Source: Parablautia muri (GTDB taxonomy: Bacteria > Bacillota > Clostridia > Lachnospirales > Lachnospiraceae). From it: a DNA stretch of 64,000 nucleotides. Below the pieces are notes generated by a model. The model was not told where the DNA came from, did not search any database, and saw only the letters and a list, made by a program, of their open reading frames with translations. The stretch covers positions 391,148 through 455,147 of the forward strand of contig NZ_QZDT01000001.1 in the NCBI RefSeq assembly GCF_009917485.1. Direction: 5' to 3'. The position numbers and the translations under genes are program-made. Positions 37,458 through 46,814 of this stretch are shown in pieces. The number at the start of each line of letters is the position of its first letter. Positions within the stretch are counted from its first letter, which is position 1.

Positions 37458-37486
37458 TTTGTTCGCTAAAGAAATATTTAGCGACA
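37458..37486. repeat. Inverted repeat, right copy, with internal 8-6-8 palindrome
   Basis: TCGCTAAA (37463-37470), 6-base spacer, TTTAGCGA (37477-37484). The reverse complement matches the left copy at every position except one missing base. It sits between the promoter at 37378 and the ATP-grasp gene. Confidence 0.9.
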
Positions 37487-37594
37487 CAAACCTTACACCG
37501 AATTCTAATTTTTTAGATCTAAAAACATAATTATTTTTAATTAGATATTATTTTGTTATCAATGTGTCAATAAATAGGAGGAAGCGTGTAAATC

Positions 37595-38824
37595 GTGAAA
37601 ATTTTAGTATTAGCTGGTGGATTTGACCAGATAGCTTTAATAAAGGAATTGCGGTCTAGAGGACATGAAGTTATTTTAGCGGATTATCTTGAAAATCCTC
37701 CAGCTAAAAAATATGTAAAGGAGCATTTTCAAGCTAGTACTCTTGACGAAGATTTAATGTATGATTTGGCAGTGCGCGAAAAAGTGGATTTGATAACAAC
37801 AGCATGTACTGATCAGGCTTTATTAACAGCCGCAAGAGTATCAGAGAAATTACAACTTCCATCCTATTTAAGTTCTTGTATAGCACAAAATATCACAAAT
37901 AAAGCATATATGAAAAAGAAATTTCGAGAATATGGTGTGCCTACTACAGATTGGATTTTATTAGAAGAAGATAAGCCTTTTCTAAAAAAAATAAAGGATA
38001 GTTTAAGATATCCATTTCTAGTAAAGCCTTGTGATGCTAACAGCTCAAAAGGAGTAGTAAAAGTTAATAATGATAAACAGCTTGAAGAGGCTGTGGATAA
38101 TGCTTTCCTTTTAAGTAGAAGCAAGATGGTAATTGCTGAAAATTATATAGAAGGACAAGAAATTTCGATAGATGCTTGGAAAGATAATGAAGGAGTTAAA
38201 ATTCTTTTAGTTAGTTCGACAAACAAAATGAAGACTGATATAGATAAATTTACTATTTATCAAAGTCAATATCCAATTATACTCTCTGATATTGTGAAGT
38301 ATAAAATTCAAGATACAGCAGAAAAAATTTGTAAGGCATTTGAGTTAGAGAATACGCCATTACTTATACAGGCTATTGTAAAAGGAGATGATATAAGCAT
38401 TATTGAGTGTAGTGCGCGTATGGGGGGCGGATCGAAATATAAATTTATAGAGAATATAACGGGTATAGATATTATGAAGCTATACGTTAATAGAGTGCTT
38501 GGAGATAAGGTTCAATGCGTGGCTCCTACCTATGTAAATAAGTCGGCAGAGATGAATTATGTTTATGCTCATAGTGGTATATTGAAAGAACTGATTGGGT
38601 TTGAAGAAAATGTGATTTCTGGGAATATTAGTGAATTGTTTCAGTATAAAACATTTGGAAGTGAAATACGTAAAAAAACAACTAGTGGTGACAGAGTGCT
38701 TGGTTTTTTAATAGAAGCAAATACTTCTGAAGAATTATCGAAAAAACGGCATAAAATATTAGAACAGGTGGATATATTAGATGCCAATGGAGACAGTATA
38801 ATGTATAAAGAGTGCTTTTATTAA
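37595..38824 (+). CDS. ATP-grasp carboxylate-amine ligase-like protein
   Basis: 409 residues, GTG start; AGGAGG lies upstream at a rather long spacing. A pre-ATP-grasp Rossmann part ('KILVLAGGFDQIALIKEL') is followed by 'YPFLVKPCDANSSKGVVKV' (ATP-binding Lys), 'VIAENYIEGQEISIDAW' and 'ISIIECSARMGGGSKYKFI' (metal Glu/Asn region). Such enzymes join a carboxylate to an amine through an acyl phosphate, as in PurK, carnosine-synthase or BtrJ-like proteins. The next genes suggest amino-acid-like substrates. The product is unknown. Confidence 0.8.
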   Translation: MKILVLAGGFDQIALIKELRSRGHEVILADYLENPPAKKYVKEHFQASTLDEDLMYDLAVREKVDLITTACTDQALLTAARVSEKLQLPSYLSSCIAQNITNKAYMKKKFREYGVPTTDWILLEEDKPFLKKIKDSLRYPFLVKPCDANSSKGVVKVNNDKQLEEAVDNAFLLSRSKMVIAENYIEGQEISIDAWKDNEGVKILLVSSTNKMKTDIDKFTIYQSQYPIILSDIVKYKIQDTAEKICKAFELENTPLLIQAIVKGDDISIIECSARMGGGSKYKFIENITGIDIMKLYVNRVLGDKVQCVAPTYVNKSAEMNYVYAHSGILKELIGFEENVISGNISELFQYKTFGSEIRKKTTSGDRVLGFLIEANTSEELSKKRHKILEQVDILDANGDSIMYKECFY

Positions 38825-38853
38825 ATGAAATATAAATTATATGAGGTTTTAAT

Positions 38854-39921
38854 ATGAGTACGATAAATTCGAAGGATAGCGATAGAGTGTTTGTATGTGG
38901 TGCGGGGCATCAAGGCCTTTCAATGGCAGCTCACCTTGCATTGAATGGTGTTAAAGTAACTTTATGGAATAGAACATTAAAAAATATACAGGAAGTAGTA
39001 GAAACACGCAAAATTTATTGTAGTGGCATTATAAATGATGTGGCGACAATAGAAAAGGCTTCTTCAAAAATAAGTGAAGTGATTTCTGATTTCGTAATGG
39101 TAGCTACGCCAAGTAGTGCTCATAGGGACATAGCAAAGGAATTAGCGCCATATGTTCATAGAGATATGGTGATTATATTAAATCCGGGAAGGACTTTTGG
39201 CGCAATAGATTTTGCTAATACACTCCGGCAACATGGAGTTAAAGAGATGCCCCAAATTGCTGAAACACAGACAATTGTGTATACATGTAGAAAAGATACT
39301 AATAATAGTGTAAATCTATATGCCATGAAAAATGATGTTCAAATTGCTTCTTTAAGGAAGGAAGAAATGAAGTATATAATGGCATCAATGCCTGCCTGTT
39401 TAAAACCTTATTTTAAAATAGTCAATTCTGTAGCGATAACCTCTTTTTCTAATGTAGGCATGGTATTGCACTGTGCACCAGTACTTATGAATATTGGTTG
39501 GATTGAAACACAGAAGGCTGATTTTAAATATTATTACGATGGAATTTCTAAAAGCGTGTCAGGTTTTTTAGAAAAAATAGATGGTGAGCGAATGAGAATA
39601 TCCAAGGAAGTTGGTTTTGAAATAGAGTCAACGGCTGATTGGATGAAGAGAACATATAATGTTAAAGGTAATGATCTATTTGAATGCATTCAAAATAATG
39701 ATAAATATCGAGAGATAGATGCACCTACATCTATTTGGTGTCGGTATATTTTCGAGGATATTCCTAATGGAATGGTGCCAATGGAAGATTTAGGGATGCA
39801 GGTAGGCATTTTAACGCCTAATATGACAATGATAATTAATTTGGCTAGTACGGTGTTGGAACGAAACTTTAGAGAAGAAGGGAGAAAAGTTTTATTAGAA
39901 TCTGCCCGGGAATTTTTTTGA
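38854..39921 (+). CDS. NAD/NADP octopine/nopaline (opine) dehydrogenase family protein
   Basis: 355 residues. N-terminal nucleotide-binding motif 'VFVCGAGHQGLSMAAHLAL', 'VMVATPSSAHRDIAKELA', 'IILNPGRTFGAIDF' and 'EMPQIAETQTIVYTCR'. The C-terminal opine-dehydrogenase domain has 'GMVLHCAPVLMNIG' with the catalytic-type His206. Family members reductively join an amino acid to a 2-oxo acid. Between an ATP-grasp ligase and a B12-dependent mutase-like gene, an unusual amino-acid conjugate is the likely product (inference). Confidence 0.82.
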   Translation: MSTINSKDSDRVFVCGAGHQGLSMAAHLALNGVKVTLWNRTLKNIQEVVETRKIYCSGIINDVATIEKASSKISEVISDFVMVATPSSAHRDIAKELAPYVHRDMVIILNPGRTFGAIDFANTLRQHGVKEMPQIAETQTIVYTCRKDTNNSVNLYAMKNDVQIASLRKEEMKYIMASMPACLKPYFKIVNSVAITSFSNVGMVLHCAPVLMNIGWIETQKADFKYYYDGISKSVSGFLEKIDGERMRISKEVGFEIESTADWMKRTYNVKGNDLFECIQNNDKYREIDAPTSIWCRYIFEDIPNGMVPMEDLGMQVGILTPNMTMIINLASTVLERNFREEGRKVLLESAREFF

Positions 39922-39933
39922 AGGACTATGAAT

Positions 39934-41820
39934 ATGACAGTTTTGAAGAATGAGACATTTGGTTTGATGAAAGCATTATTAGATGCTCATACAATGGGAA
40001 TACATGCAGCAGCGGCGTTATTAAAAGAGTGTGGATATCGTGTTATTGTTGCACCAACGCAAATTGAGGAGGCCCTAGAGAAGATTTCTGCTGATAGTTC
40101 CCAAAGGCTTATATTGAAATGGTTAAAAGAAAATCAAATTAATCATATCGGTATTTCGTATCGTTTGGACGTGAATGATGCAATTAATATTGTCGGGAAA
40201 TTGGTACATATATTGAAACAGAATGGTGATTACGAAAGTGCAGGAGCAACGATTAAAAGTGTTTATTTTGCGGGATTAGCTGCTGCCTGCAATGCGATAG
40301 ATAAAGAATATAAGGGCCGAATTCGCACTTTTCGTGGGGGGGAATCAGCTGAAGAAACATTGCTGATCATGGGGATTCCATATGAAGAAATACCGCAAAA
40401 AATATTGTCTGGCTGCCAATATGACAAGGAGTTATTGACATTTGGAAAGACTATTATTGAGGAAAATTCTTATAAAGAGATGAAACCGCTCAATCGTAAT
40501 AAATATTTGGAATATGGGACATTTAGAGATTCACTGTCTGCAAGGCTTGAACATAATTTTATGAATGGGTTTCAGCCATTGATTAGGGCACATTCAGGCC
40601 CATATTCTGCAGAACTGAAAAGAGAGCAGTGTTTAAAGGAGTATAAAGAGTGGTGCCGGATTTTAGCTGATACTGGATACCTAGATATTCTTTCTATTGG
40701 TACTTCACAACTTTCACAGTCTAATTTTGGTGAAAACTGGGAAGAAAAAGTCAATGGCGGTGGAGTTCCGATTAATTCAGAACAAGAGTTTAAGGATATT
40801 TGGGATATAGCCCGTCCTATGCTTGTGCGTACATATTCTGGAACAAAAAATGTAAAATTGATGGCCCAAATATATGAAAAGAATATCAATATTGCATGGC
40901 ACGCACTTTCGTTATGGTGGTTCGATGAACTTGACGGAAGAGGATCTAATTCTTTATATAAGAACTTAAAAGAGCATATTAATACAATTCAGTATATTGC
41001 TACAACAAATAAACCTGTAGAAGCAAATGTTTCTCATCATTTTGCATTCCGGGGATGTGATGATATCACATATATTATTTCGGCATATCTTGCGGCTAAA
41101 ATGATTAAAAAGTGTGGAATAAAGGTCTTTATTCTTCAAAATATGTTGAACACGCCTCGGAGCACATGGGGAATTCAGGATTTGGCAAAATCTAGAGCTC
41201 TTTTAAGCCTTGTAAAAGGGCTAGAAGATGATAAATTTAAAGTGGTGCTTCAGACTAGAGCCGGTTTGGACTTTTTTAAGCCGGATTTGGAAAGGGCAAA
41301 AGTGCAATTGGCTGCAGTTACAGCAATGATGGATGATATTGAGCCTAATAATATTTATAGTCCTGAGATAATCCATGTAGTTAGCTATAGCGAAGCTCTT
41401 TTTCTGGCTACACCAGATATATTAAATGACAGTATTAAGATAACAAGAACTTCATTAAATGAATATAGACGTTTAAAAAAAGAGGGAATGACACCAGAAA
41501 CGATTACGGATGAAATTAATGAGCGGACAAACGTACTTAAGAATGCAACAATAAAAATTATTGAAGCAATGGAAAGGAGCATTCCTAATTTGTATTCTCC
41601 AGAGGGCTTATATATTGCTTTTGTTGCAGGATGGATGCCGGTACCAGAGCTATGGTCAGATTCGGATGAATTTGTACATGCAAAATGTTGGGAAACAAAG
41701 CAAGTAAATGGAGGTAGATGGTTAACAGACCATGAGTTAATATTAAGTATTGATTCAAGAATTAATAGATGTATTTCCTATATTCCGGATGCAGAGTATA
41801 TTTTAAAAAATAAATATTAA
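39934..41820 (+). CDS. Cobalamin-dependent mutase-like protein (B12-binding + TIM-barrel)
   Basis: About 628 residues; the ATG at 39934 has AAGGA at good spacing, better than the ATG at 39928. The N-terminal ~140 residues carry the B12-binding signature: DxHxxG ('LLDAHTMGIHAA'), then 'GISYRLDV' at the SxL position and 'FRGGESAEE' at the GG position. The remainder resembles the large TIM-barrel subunit of carbon-skeleton or amino mutases (methylaspartate mutase E-like: 'LQNMLNTPRSTWGIQDLAKS', 'LQTRAGLDFF'). Normally the two domains are separate proteins; here they are fused. A G7 run lies at 40336-40342. Exact substrate unknown. Confidence 0.72.
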   Translation: MTVLKNETFGLMKALLDAHTMGIHAAAALLKECGYRVIVAPTQIEEALEKISADSSQRLILKWLKENQINHIGISYRLDVNDAINIVGKLVHILKQNGDYESAGATIKSVYFAGLAAACNAIDKEYKGRIRTFRGGESAEETLLIMGIPYEEIPQKILSGCQYDKELLTFGKTIIEENSYKEMKPLNRNKYLEYGTFRDSLSARLEHNFMNGFQPLIRAHSGPYSAELKREQCLKEYKEWCRILADTGYLDILSIGTSQLSQSNFGENWEEKVNGGGVPINSEQEFKDIWDIARPMLVRTYSGTKNVKLMAQIYEKNINIAWHALSLWWFDELDGRGSNSLYKNLKEHINTIQYIATTNKPVEANVSHHFAFRGCDDITYIISAYLAAKMIKKCGIKVFILQNMLNTPRSTWGIQDLAKSRALLSLVKGLEDDKFKVVLQTRAGLDFFKPDLERAKVQLAAVTAMMDDIEPNNIYSPEIIHVVSYSEALFLATPDILNDSIKITRTSLNEYRRLKKEGMTPETITDEINERTNVLKNATIKIIEAMERSIPNLYSPEGLYIAFVAGWMPVPELWSDSDEFVHAKCWETKQVNGGRWLTDHELILSIDSRINRCISYIPDAEYILKNKY

Positions 41821-41873
41821 CAAGTAGAAAAATATAGGGTGTATTTGCTTCAACGCAGATGAGGAGAAAGTGA

Positions 41874-42696
41874 ATGTATGAAAGCAATTGGAAGGGCGCA
41901 AATATTTCTTATTGGGATGAGAGAGCTAATATGGAATATACTTATAAAAAAGAGAAATTTTATACAATTACACCTATTCCATATTATTATGCAAGACGAA
42001 AAATTATTATAAGGAAAATAAAAAAAATTATTAAAAAAAATCACTTTAAATATATATGTGATTTCGGTTGCGGAGATGGTGAATATATTAAAAAGATATG
42101 GGAGAAAGAGTTATATATTCATGGAGTGGATGCCTCACCGTCAATGATAGATATAGCAAAAAAGTTGCAGTATGATAATGTTAGTTATGAGGTTTCTGAA
42201 AAAGGAATCACAGAAGATGCCAAATTTGATATGATTTATTCGTCTGCAGTATGGGCACATATTGACGATATGCATTGTCAGTATTTAATGCATAACATTT
42301 ACGAACATTTATTTAATGGTGGTATATTTGTAATTTGTGAGCAAACTGCTCCATTTAGATATGGGGGGGGGGTATTTTTTGAGACGAACAAGTGAAGAAT
42401 ATTATCAATATTTAATGAATGCAGGGTTTAATGTATTAAATATAGAGATTATAGATTTTTGGTTACATCGGCTTTGGGTAGAAAAAAGACTTGTAAAATG
42501 GCTCTGTAAGAAAAAACGATATTCGGTTTATACACCTGAGCAGAGCCGTGTTGAATTAAATAGAAGTAGAGTATATCGGGTGATTAGTTCGATTTTTACA
42601 AAATTATCTATCCCAAGGGTGTTTCATGGCCAGAGTAAAGGAAAGAGAATCAAAAACCGATGGGGATATTGTTTTTGCGTTGGCCTAAAAGAATAG
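41874..42696 (+). pseudogene. SAM methyltransferase split by a G10 tract (phase-off or decayed)
   Basis: ATG with GAGGAG seven bases upstream. The first 160 codons give a methyltransferase core: 'YICDFGCGDGEYIKKI', 'HGVDASPSMIDIA', 'FDMIYSSAVWAHIDD' and 'FNGGIFVICEQ'. At ten consecutive G (42363-42372) the frame runs to a stop 8 codons later. The next frame continues from the same point with 'EEYYQYLMNAGFNVLNIEI' and a conserved-looking C-terminus ending at 42696. Loss of one G (or gain of two) restores a ~273-residue enzyme. Both halves have normal codon use, so the break is recent or reversible. Confidence 0.85.
42363..42372 (+). repeat. Poly-G tract (G10) causing a frameshift
   Basis: Ten G following TAT. 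Nine would give TAT GGG GGG GGG TAT and an intact gene; ten put the ribosome out of frame. Confidence 0.92.
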
Positions 42697-43125
42697 TTTT
42701 TAAAAGAGTAATGGTAGCAAAAGGTAGAAAAAGGGAAGAAGATTTTTTCTCTTTCGAGGCCACAGAAGTAATTGAGCATAAACTGGAGAGAGAGATGCCA
42801 GATTCTGCTCTGAATGCGGGGGAAATATTGTGTGGTGACTGCTGAAAAGTAAAATATCCGAAATTTATTTCTGGTCTGTATCGAAGTAGTGGAAGCAATC
42901 ACCTATTCTACAGCTGTCCGTGGATAATGAAATGTCCCAGAAAGAAGTCCGGTAGCCTTATCTTTAATTACAGGGGATATGAAGGGGATGGAGCTTGTAC
43001 GTCAGGAGGGAGAATTTTCAAGATATGATTTGAATATGTCCATCAAGGCAATGGCAAACTGAATTATCCTGTTTGCCATTGCCCTACAAGGAAGAATTTA
43101 TGTAGTAAGTAAATATTGCGTATGA
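42697..43125. other. Decayed sequence between the phase-variable gene and region 3
   Basis: Short open stretches in several frames look like broken coding sequence, but I could not match them to a family. Old insertion-sequence debris is the most likely origin. Confidence 0.35.
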
Positions 43126-43761
43126 CTATTCATTTGTATCCGAATTATCACATTCTTTTTGAAGTTGCAAATAATTATATACCATTTCTTCTGCCTTTCC
43201 ACTAATTTTGTTGTATCGTGGAGCAGAAGAATATTTTCTAAGGAGGCAAATAATTTTTATTTTATCAAAGGGAGGAAGAAATGAATCGCTGATTAGTGAC
43301 TCATTAAAGGAAAGGTAAGGTGTCTTCGCAACTGAAGATAAAAAGCCTTCAGCGTATGTCTCCTTTGCACCAAAATATTCAAAAAATCTTTCAGGCAGTT
43401 TTGTATCTCTAAGAAATTCTCGATATGCATTTTCTGACATTAATATTTCCGAATTATTGAGTTTTAGCTGCCCACAAAGATATTCTATATCACATTGACT
43501 TAATTGCTTCTTTGTTAACAAAAGCTTATGCATCGTTGGCAAGCGTTTCACACCGCTGGAAACAGTAAGGGCTGTTACCAATCTGCATTCCAAATTCTGA
43601 TAAGCAAGAAAATCATAATGAAATAGAAGATAGCATTTTTCTCCAATCTCCTCCGAACAAACTTCACAATATATTGTTTGCATCGAGACAGAATAACAGA
43701 TGGGACCAGTATAATGCTTTTCAATATCTTTGCCGTTTTCATCCTTCTCACCAGTTTTCAT
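43126..43761 (-). CDS. Unrecognised protein, probably 5'-truncated regulator
   Basis: 211 residues, mostly alpha/beta with no membrane segment. A central block 'LVTALTVSSGVKRLPTMHKL' followed by 'NSEILMSENAYREFL' recalls the C-terminal sensor part of clostridial XRE-type regulators, but no helix-turn-helix is present here. The gene starts only 57 bases from the divergent GHKL gene, which also lacks its beginning. I therefore suspect that the true N-terminus was deleted. No specific function is claimed. Confidence 0.4.
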   Translation of the reverse strand: MKTGEKDENGKDIEKHYTGPICYSVSMQTIYCEVCSEEIGEKCYLLFHYDFLAYQNLECRLVTALTVSSGVKRLPTMHKLLLTKKQLSQCDIEYLCGQLKLNNSEILMSENAYREFLRDTKLPERFFEYFGAKETYAEGFLSSVAKTPYLSFNESLISDSFLPPFDKIKIICLLRKYSSAPRYNKISGKAEEMVYNYLQLQKECDNSDTNE

Positions 43762-43818
43762 TTAAAATATGGGCTTTCTAAAAATAGTACAAAATAAGGA
43801 CTGCGATTAACCGATTTC

Positions 43819-45858
43819 ATGAAAGATAATCGGCACACCATTTTTGCTGATTATGATATCTTGGTTGAGGTTATCAAATATTTAGAGAACAATCAACTTC
43901 TCATTATTGTTAAAGACAAAGGAATTGGCATTACACTTGATGATGTAAAATATATTGCAGATATTGGCTCAAGTAAAGAAAATAACATTCGTCTGCGTAA
44001 GATTATGGAAAATATGCCTGATTGGTTAAGGCCCTCTGGTATTTTTGGAATAGGACTTCAATCAGTATTTCAATTAACTGATTGTATCAAATTTTATACG
44101 CGTCAGCCAAATCAGCCGGAAAGGCTTATTGTTCTGCATTCTTACGGTAAAAGCAGGGGTAAAATTAATGTGCATGATATCCCAGAGAATGAAGATGGAA
44201 TGTTTTATGACAACACAATCCAAGGCACAAATGTAGAGATCGCTATTGACCCATACAAAATGATAACCCCTAAGGCTTCGGATGGCTATGAACGAAATTT
44301 TATCTATTATGATACGCAATTCGATGTTGGAAACGAAATTGATATAGCATATGCAGAAATCTGCCAAGTGTGTAAAGAATTGATTAAAAGTGTTAAATGC
44401 GACTACTTTAACATCTTTTACCAGGAAATTACTCGGGATGAAGTAGGTTGCGATAGTAAGAGAGATAAACGCAATCTTCGCCGAAGCTTCTTTATTCCGT
44501 TTAATGATTATAGGGATAAACATATGCTGTCATTTACAAATTCTGTAGATTCTATACTACCGTTTTTGGCTTATAAGGGAGAAGAAAACTATTGCTTTTT
44601 AGATAACACCGCTCACTACTGGGATGAAACAGCCTGCCGTTACTATCGCCTGAAAATACGTCCGTGTGAAATCCGAACCAAGGATATGAGTAAGCAAGTC
44701 TTTCTGCCAGAGACCACCCAGAACCTATACCATATCAGTTATAAGTTTAATGAGATTTCAAACACTGAGACAATTTATCATCCCAGAAACCGTATGCAAA
44801 ATGTCCACGCGGGCTTTTTAGAGTGGCGTATCCTGATCTTGGATGGCGATCCGATGCGATATATGAACATTGATCGTGATCGACTTAAAGAAGGTGCAAT
44901 TTCTGAACAAGAACTATTAGATATCCGTGGCCCTATCCTGCAAAAATGGTGCGAATACTTTTGTAGTCAGGATGCCAGAAATCTTGGAAATAATAGATTT
45001 GAAAAAACGCCAGGTATCCTGCTGTCTCTGATTCTGTTGTTTTACCAAAATGTGTCGGTAGAACAATTTCAGAAGTTTATCGCTCCTTATCAGTCATTTT
45101 TGGATAACATGAACCTGGTTGTTGGAACAGAACAAATACCTGCTGTATGTTTTTGGAATCCCGAAAAACTATTCCAAGTCGAATTGGTGCCTGATAATAT
45201 CTGGCTTGCAGACATAAATATTCCGGATGTTGAGGTACAGATGATAACGCCTGAAACGCTTTGCCATTTTCCATGCCGATTGGTGAAGATTGTATCAATT
45301 TATGTCTCTGCTGATGGGAAAAAAATATATAGGTTTCGCTTTGAACCAGAATACTCACCAAGTACAATACAAATGAGTAATACGGCCAAAATCCTTGACT
45401 ATATAGGTGCTTTTGATCTTTATCAAGATAGAAAGGAACATATTGACTATGCAACGGTTCAGAAAAAGGTATTTAAGCCTGAACAAGCATTTCCTCATCT
45501 TGTAATCCCATGCTATCCACATACATTTAGCCAAGGAGGAAACTTTGTCTCACATTTAGATGCCTGCATACGTTGGTATATACTTTCTCCATTTGATATG
45601 GATGCTGCAAGGATTCTTAAGCGCAGTCTTAGCCAAGCCCAAAGTATGTGCCAAGAGTTCATAAAAGTTGTCATAAAAAGCAATCAATTTGAAAAATGTG
45701 TAAATTATATTCTAAAAATGAGATATCAGAATGTTACGAATCAAAAGCAAGTGAAGCAACAGATATTGAATGAATATGAGGCATTCATAGCACAATATTA
45801 TAATACCATTTATGAGAACAGATACTTTTTGACAGAATATTTCAAGAACAGAAAATAA
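43819..45858 (+). CDS. GHKL (HSP90-like) ATPase, N-terminus missing
   Basis: 679 residues. It keeps two Bergerat-fold boxes: 'IIVKDKGIGITLDD' (D33xGxG) and 'RPSGIFGIGLQSVF'. The first box (the helix with the catalytic Glu and Asn, normally ~30 residues before the DxGxG) is absent because an in-frame stop lies 9 codons before the ATG. The rest resembles large HSP90-like ATPases of unknown role, some of which sit in defence islands. The protein is thus probably inactive as an ATPase. No close partner gene remains. Codon use is normal over the whole frame. Confidence 0.72.
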   Translation: MKDNRHTIFADYDILVEVIKYLENNQLLIIVKDKGIGITLDDVKYIADIGSSKENNIRLRKIMENMPDWLRPSGIFGIGLQSVFQLTDCIKFYTRQPNQPERLIVLHSYGKSRGKINVHDIPENEDGMFYDNTIQGTNVEIAIDPYKMITPKASDGYERNFIYYDTQFDVGNEIDIAYAEICQVCKELIKSVKCDYFNIFYQEITRDEVGCDSKRDKRNLRRSFFIPFNDYRDKHMLSFTNSVDSILPFLAYKGEENYCFLDNTAHYWDETACRYYRLKIRPCEIRTKDMSKQVFLPETTQNLYHISYKFNEISNTETIYHPRNRMQNVHAGFLEWRILILDGDPMRYMNIDRDRLKEGAISEQELLDIRGPILQKWCEYFCSQDARNLGNNRFEKTPGILLSLILLFYQNVSVEQFQKFIAPYQSFLDNMNLVVGTEQIPAVCFWNPEKLFQVELVPDNIWLADINIPDVEVQMITPETLCHFPCRLVKIVSIYVSADGKKIYRFRFEPEYSPSTIQMSNTAKILDYIGAFDLYQDRKEHIDYATVQKKVFKPEQAFPHLVIPCYPHTFSQGGNFVSHLDACIRWYILSPFDMDAARILKRSLSQAQSMCQEFIKVVIKSNQFEKCVNYILKMRYQNVTNQKQVKQQILNEYEAFIAQYYNTIYENRYFLTEYFKNRK

Positions 45859-46049
45859 TATGTGTGAATATGTTTTGCTGCTGGGGTGTTTTAAATTATC
45901 GAACGAGATTTTTCTACTAACGGAATAGGTGACGGACACTTGAGTCTTGGGGAGTAAAACAAAGCCAAACTTTTATCAATACGGAGGTTGCTACGGCGGT
46001 AACAAATAATTGAGCTCTGATGATAGAAGCGATATAACAATGTGTATAG
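45859..46049. other. Spacer with no gene seen
   Basis: Stop-rich AT sequence between the GHKL gene and the hairpin at 46050. Confidence 0.4.
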
Positions 46050-46090
46050 TAGCGGCAGAAAGGTGACATTAAGATACAACTCTGCCGCTA
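46050..46090 (+). terminator. Perfect 10-bp stem hairpin, terminator-like
   Basis: TAGCGGCAGA (46050-46059) pairs with TCTGCCGCTA (46081-46090) across a 21-base loop and is followed by TTATATTT. The long loop is unusual for an intrinsic terminator. From here to 46614 I see no gene. Confidence 0.4.
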
Positions 46091-46614
46091 TTATATTTCA
46101 AATGTATGCTGTAGCACTTACACTATTTTTGTAGGCTGAACCATGGGGACAACACATGTAGCTGAAAAACTTTACACATAATACCTGTGGGAATTATTAC
46201 CGTTTCAAAGATCACTTGACCTAACCAATAAGAATGAAAGAAATTGATAAAATTCGTATTGTAATAACCCATAGTGCCATACCAATAAACAATAGTTCCT
46301 GCCAATATATTCTATAATATGATAAAATTAAATATATTAATAAATACGCAAGAATCGGTGCTAACGAATTTTGCTGTTTCTGATATTTTATATATGGAGT
46401 GAAAAACAAAATTTTGTTTGGATGCCACGGCAGCACGGGGAAAACTGGGCTTTAATGATGCTTGCAGGGTAAAATGGGGAATCCTCCTCTTTTTTTGTTC
46501 AGTGGATTATTGTCATGTTGATTTTAATTCCGGAGCATAAAAGGAGAAGATTCCTTATATTTTAATTCAGTATTTTTCAAGGCGCTGTAAGTTGAGTGAA
46601 AAGGAAGGGAAATT

Positions 46615-46738
46615 ATGGTGAGATGGTTGCATATATCTGACTTGCATTTTGGTTGTGGACAAGCTTTGTCAAATACAATGAGAAAGAAATTGTGTCAGTT
46701 TTTAAGAGATAATCCATTAGATGTAGATTATTTGTTTA
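46615..46738 (+). pseudogene. Calcineurin-like metallophosphoesterase, 5' fragment
   Basis: ATG with AAGGAAGGG upstream. It begins 'VRWLHISDLHFGCGQ', the first metal-binding motif (DxH) of calcineurin-like phosphoesterases, of the type found in large phosphoesterase/ATPase-coupled proteins. After ~41 codons the IS66 element begins and the remainder of the gene is not found on the far side. Confidence 0.8.
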
Positions 46739-46814
46739 GTAACCGCCAAATAATAATGCGGTCAGATATAAAAATCACCCCACCCCTTTGCGGGTTGGAG
46801 TAATTCACTATAAT

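Noticed and set aside
36020..37486. Reading the inverted repeats as the ends of an insertion sequence
   Set aside because: The gene between is an integrase-type recombinase, which does not use IS-type ends. No target duplication is seen, and each repeat has a crossover-site or operator layout instead.
37407..37594. Cobalamin riboswitch upstream of the B12-dependent operon
   Set aside because: I looked for a B12-box-like conserved core and found none; the leader is AT-rich and short.
44074..44523. 149-codon minus-strand open frame
   Set aside because: It is antisense to the GHKL ATPase gene, whose motifs are clear.
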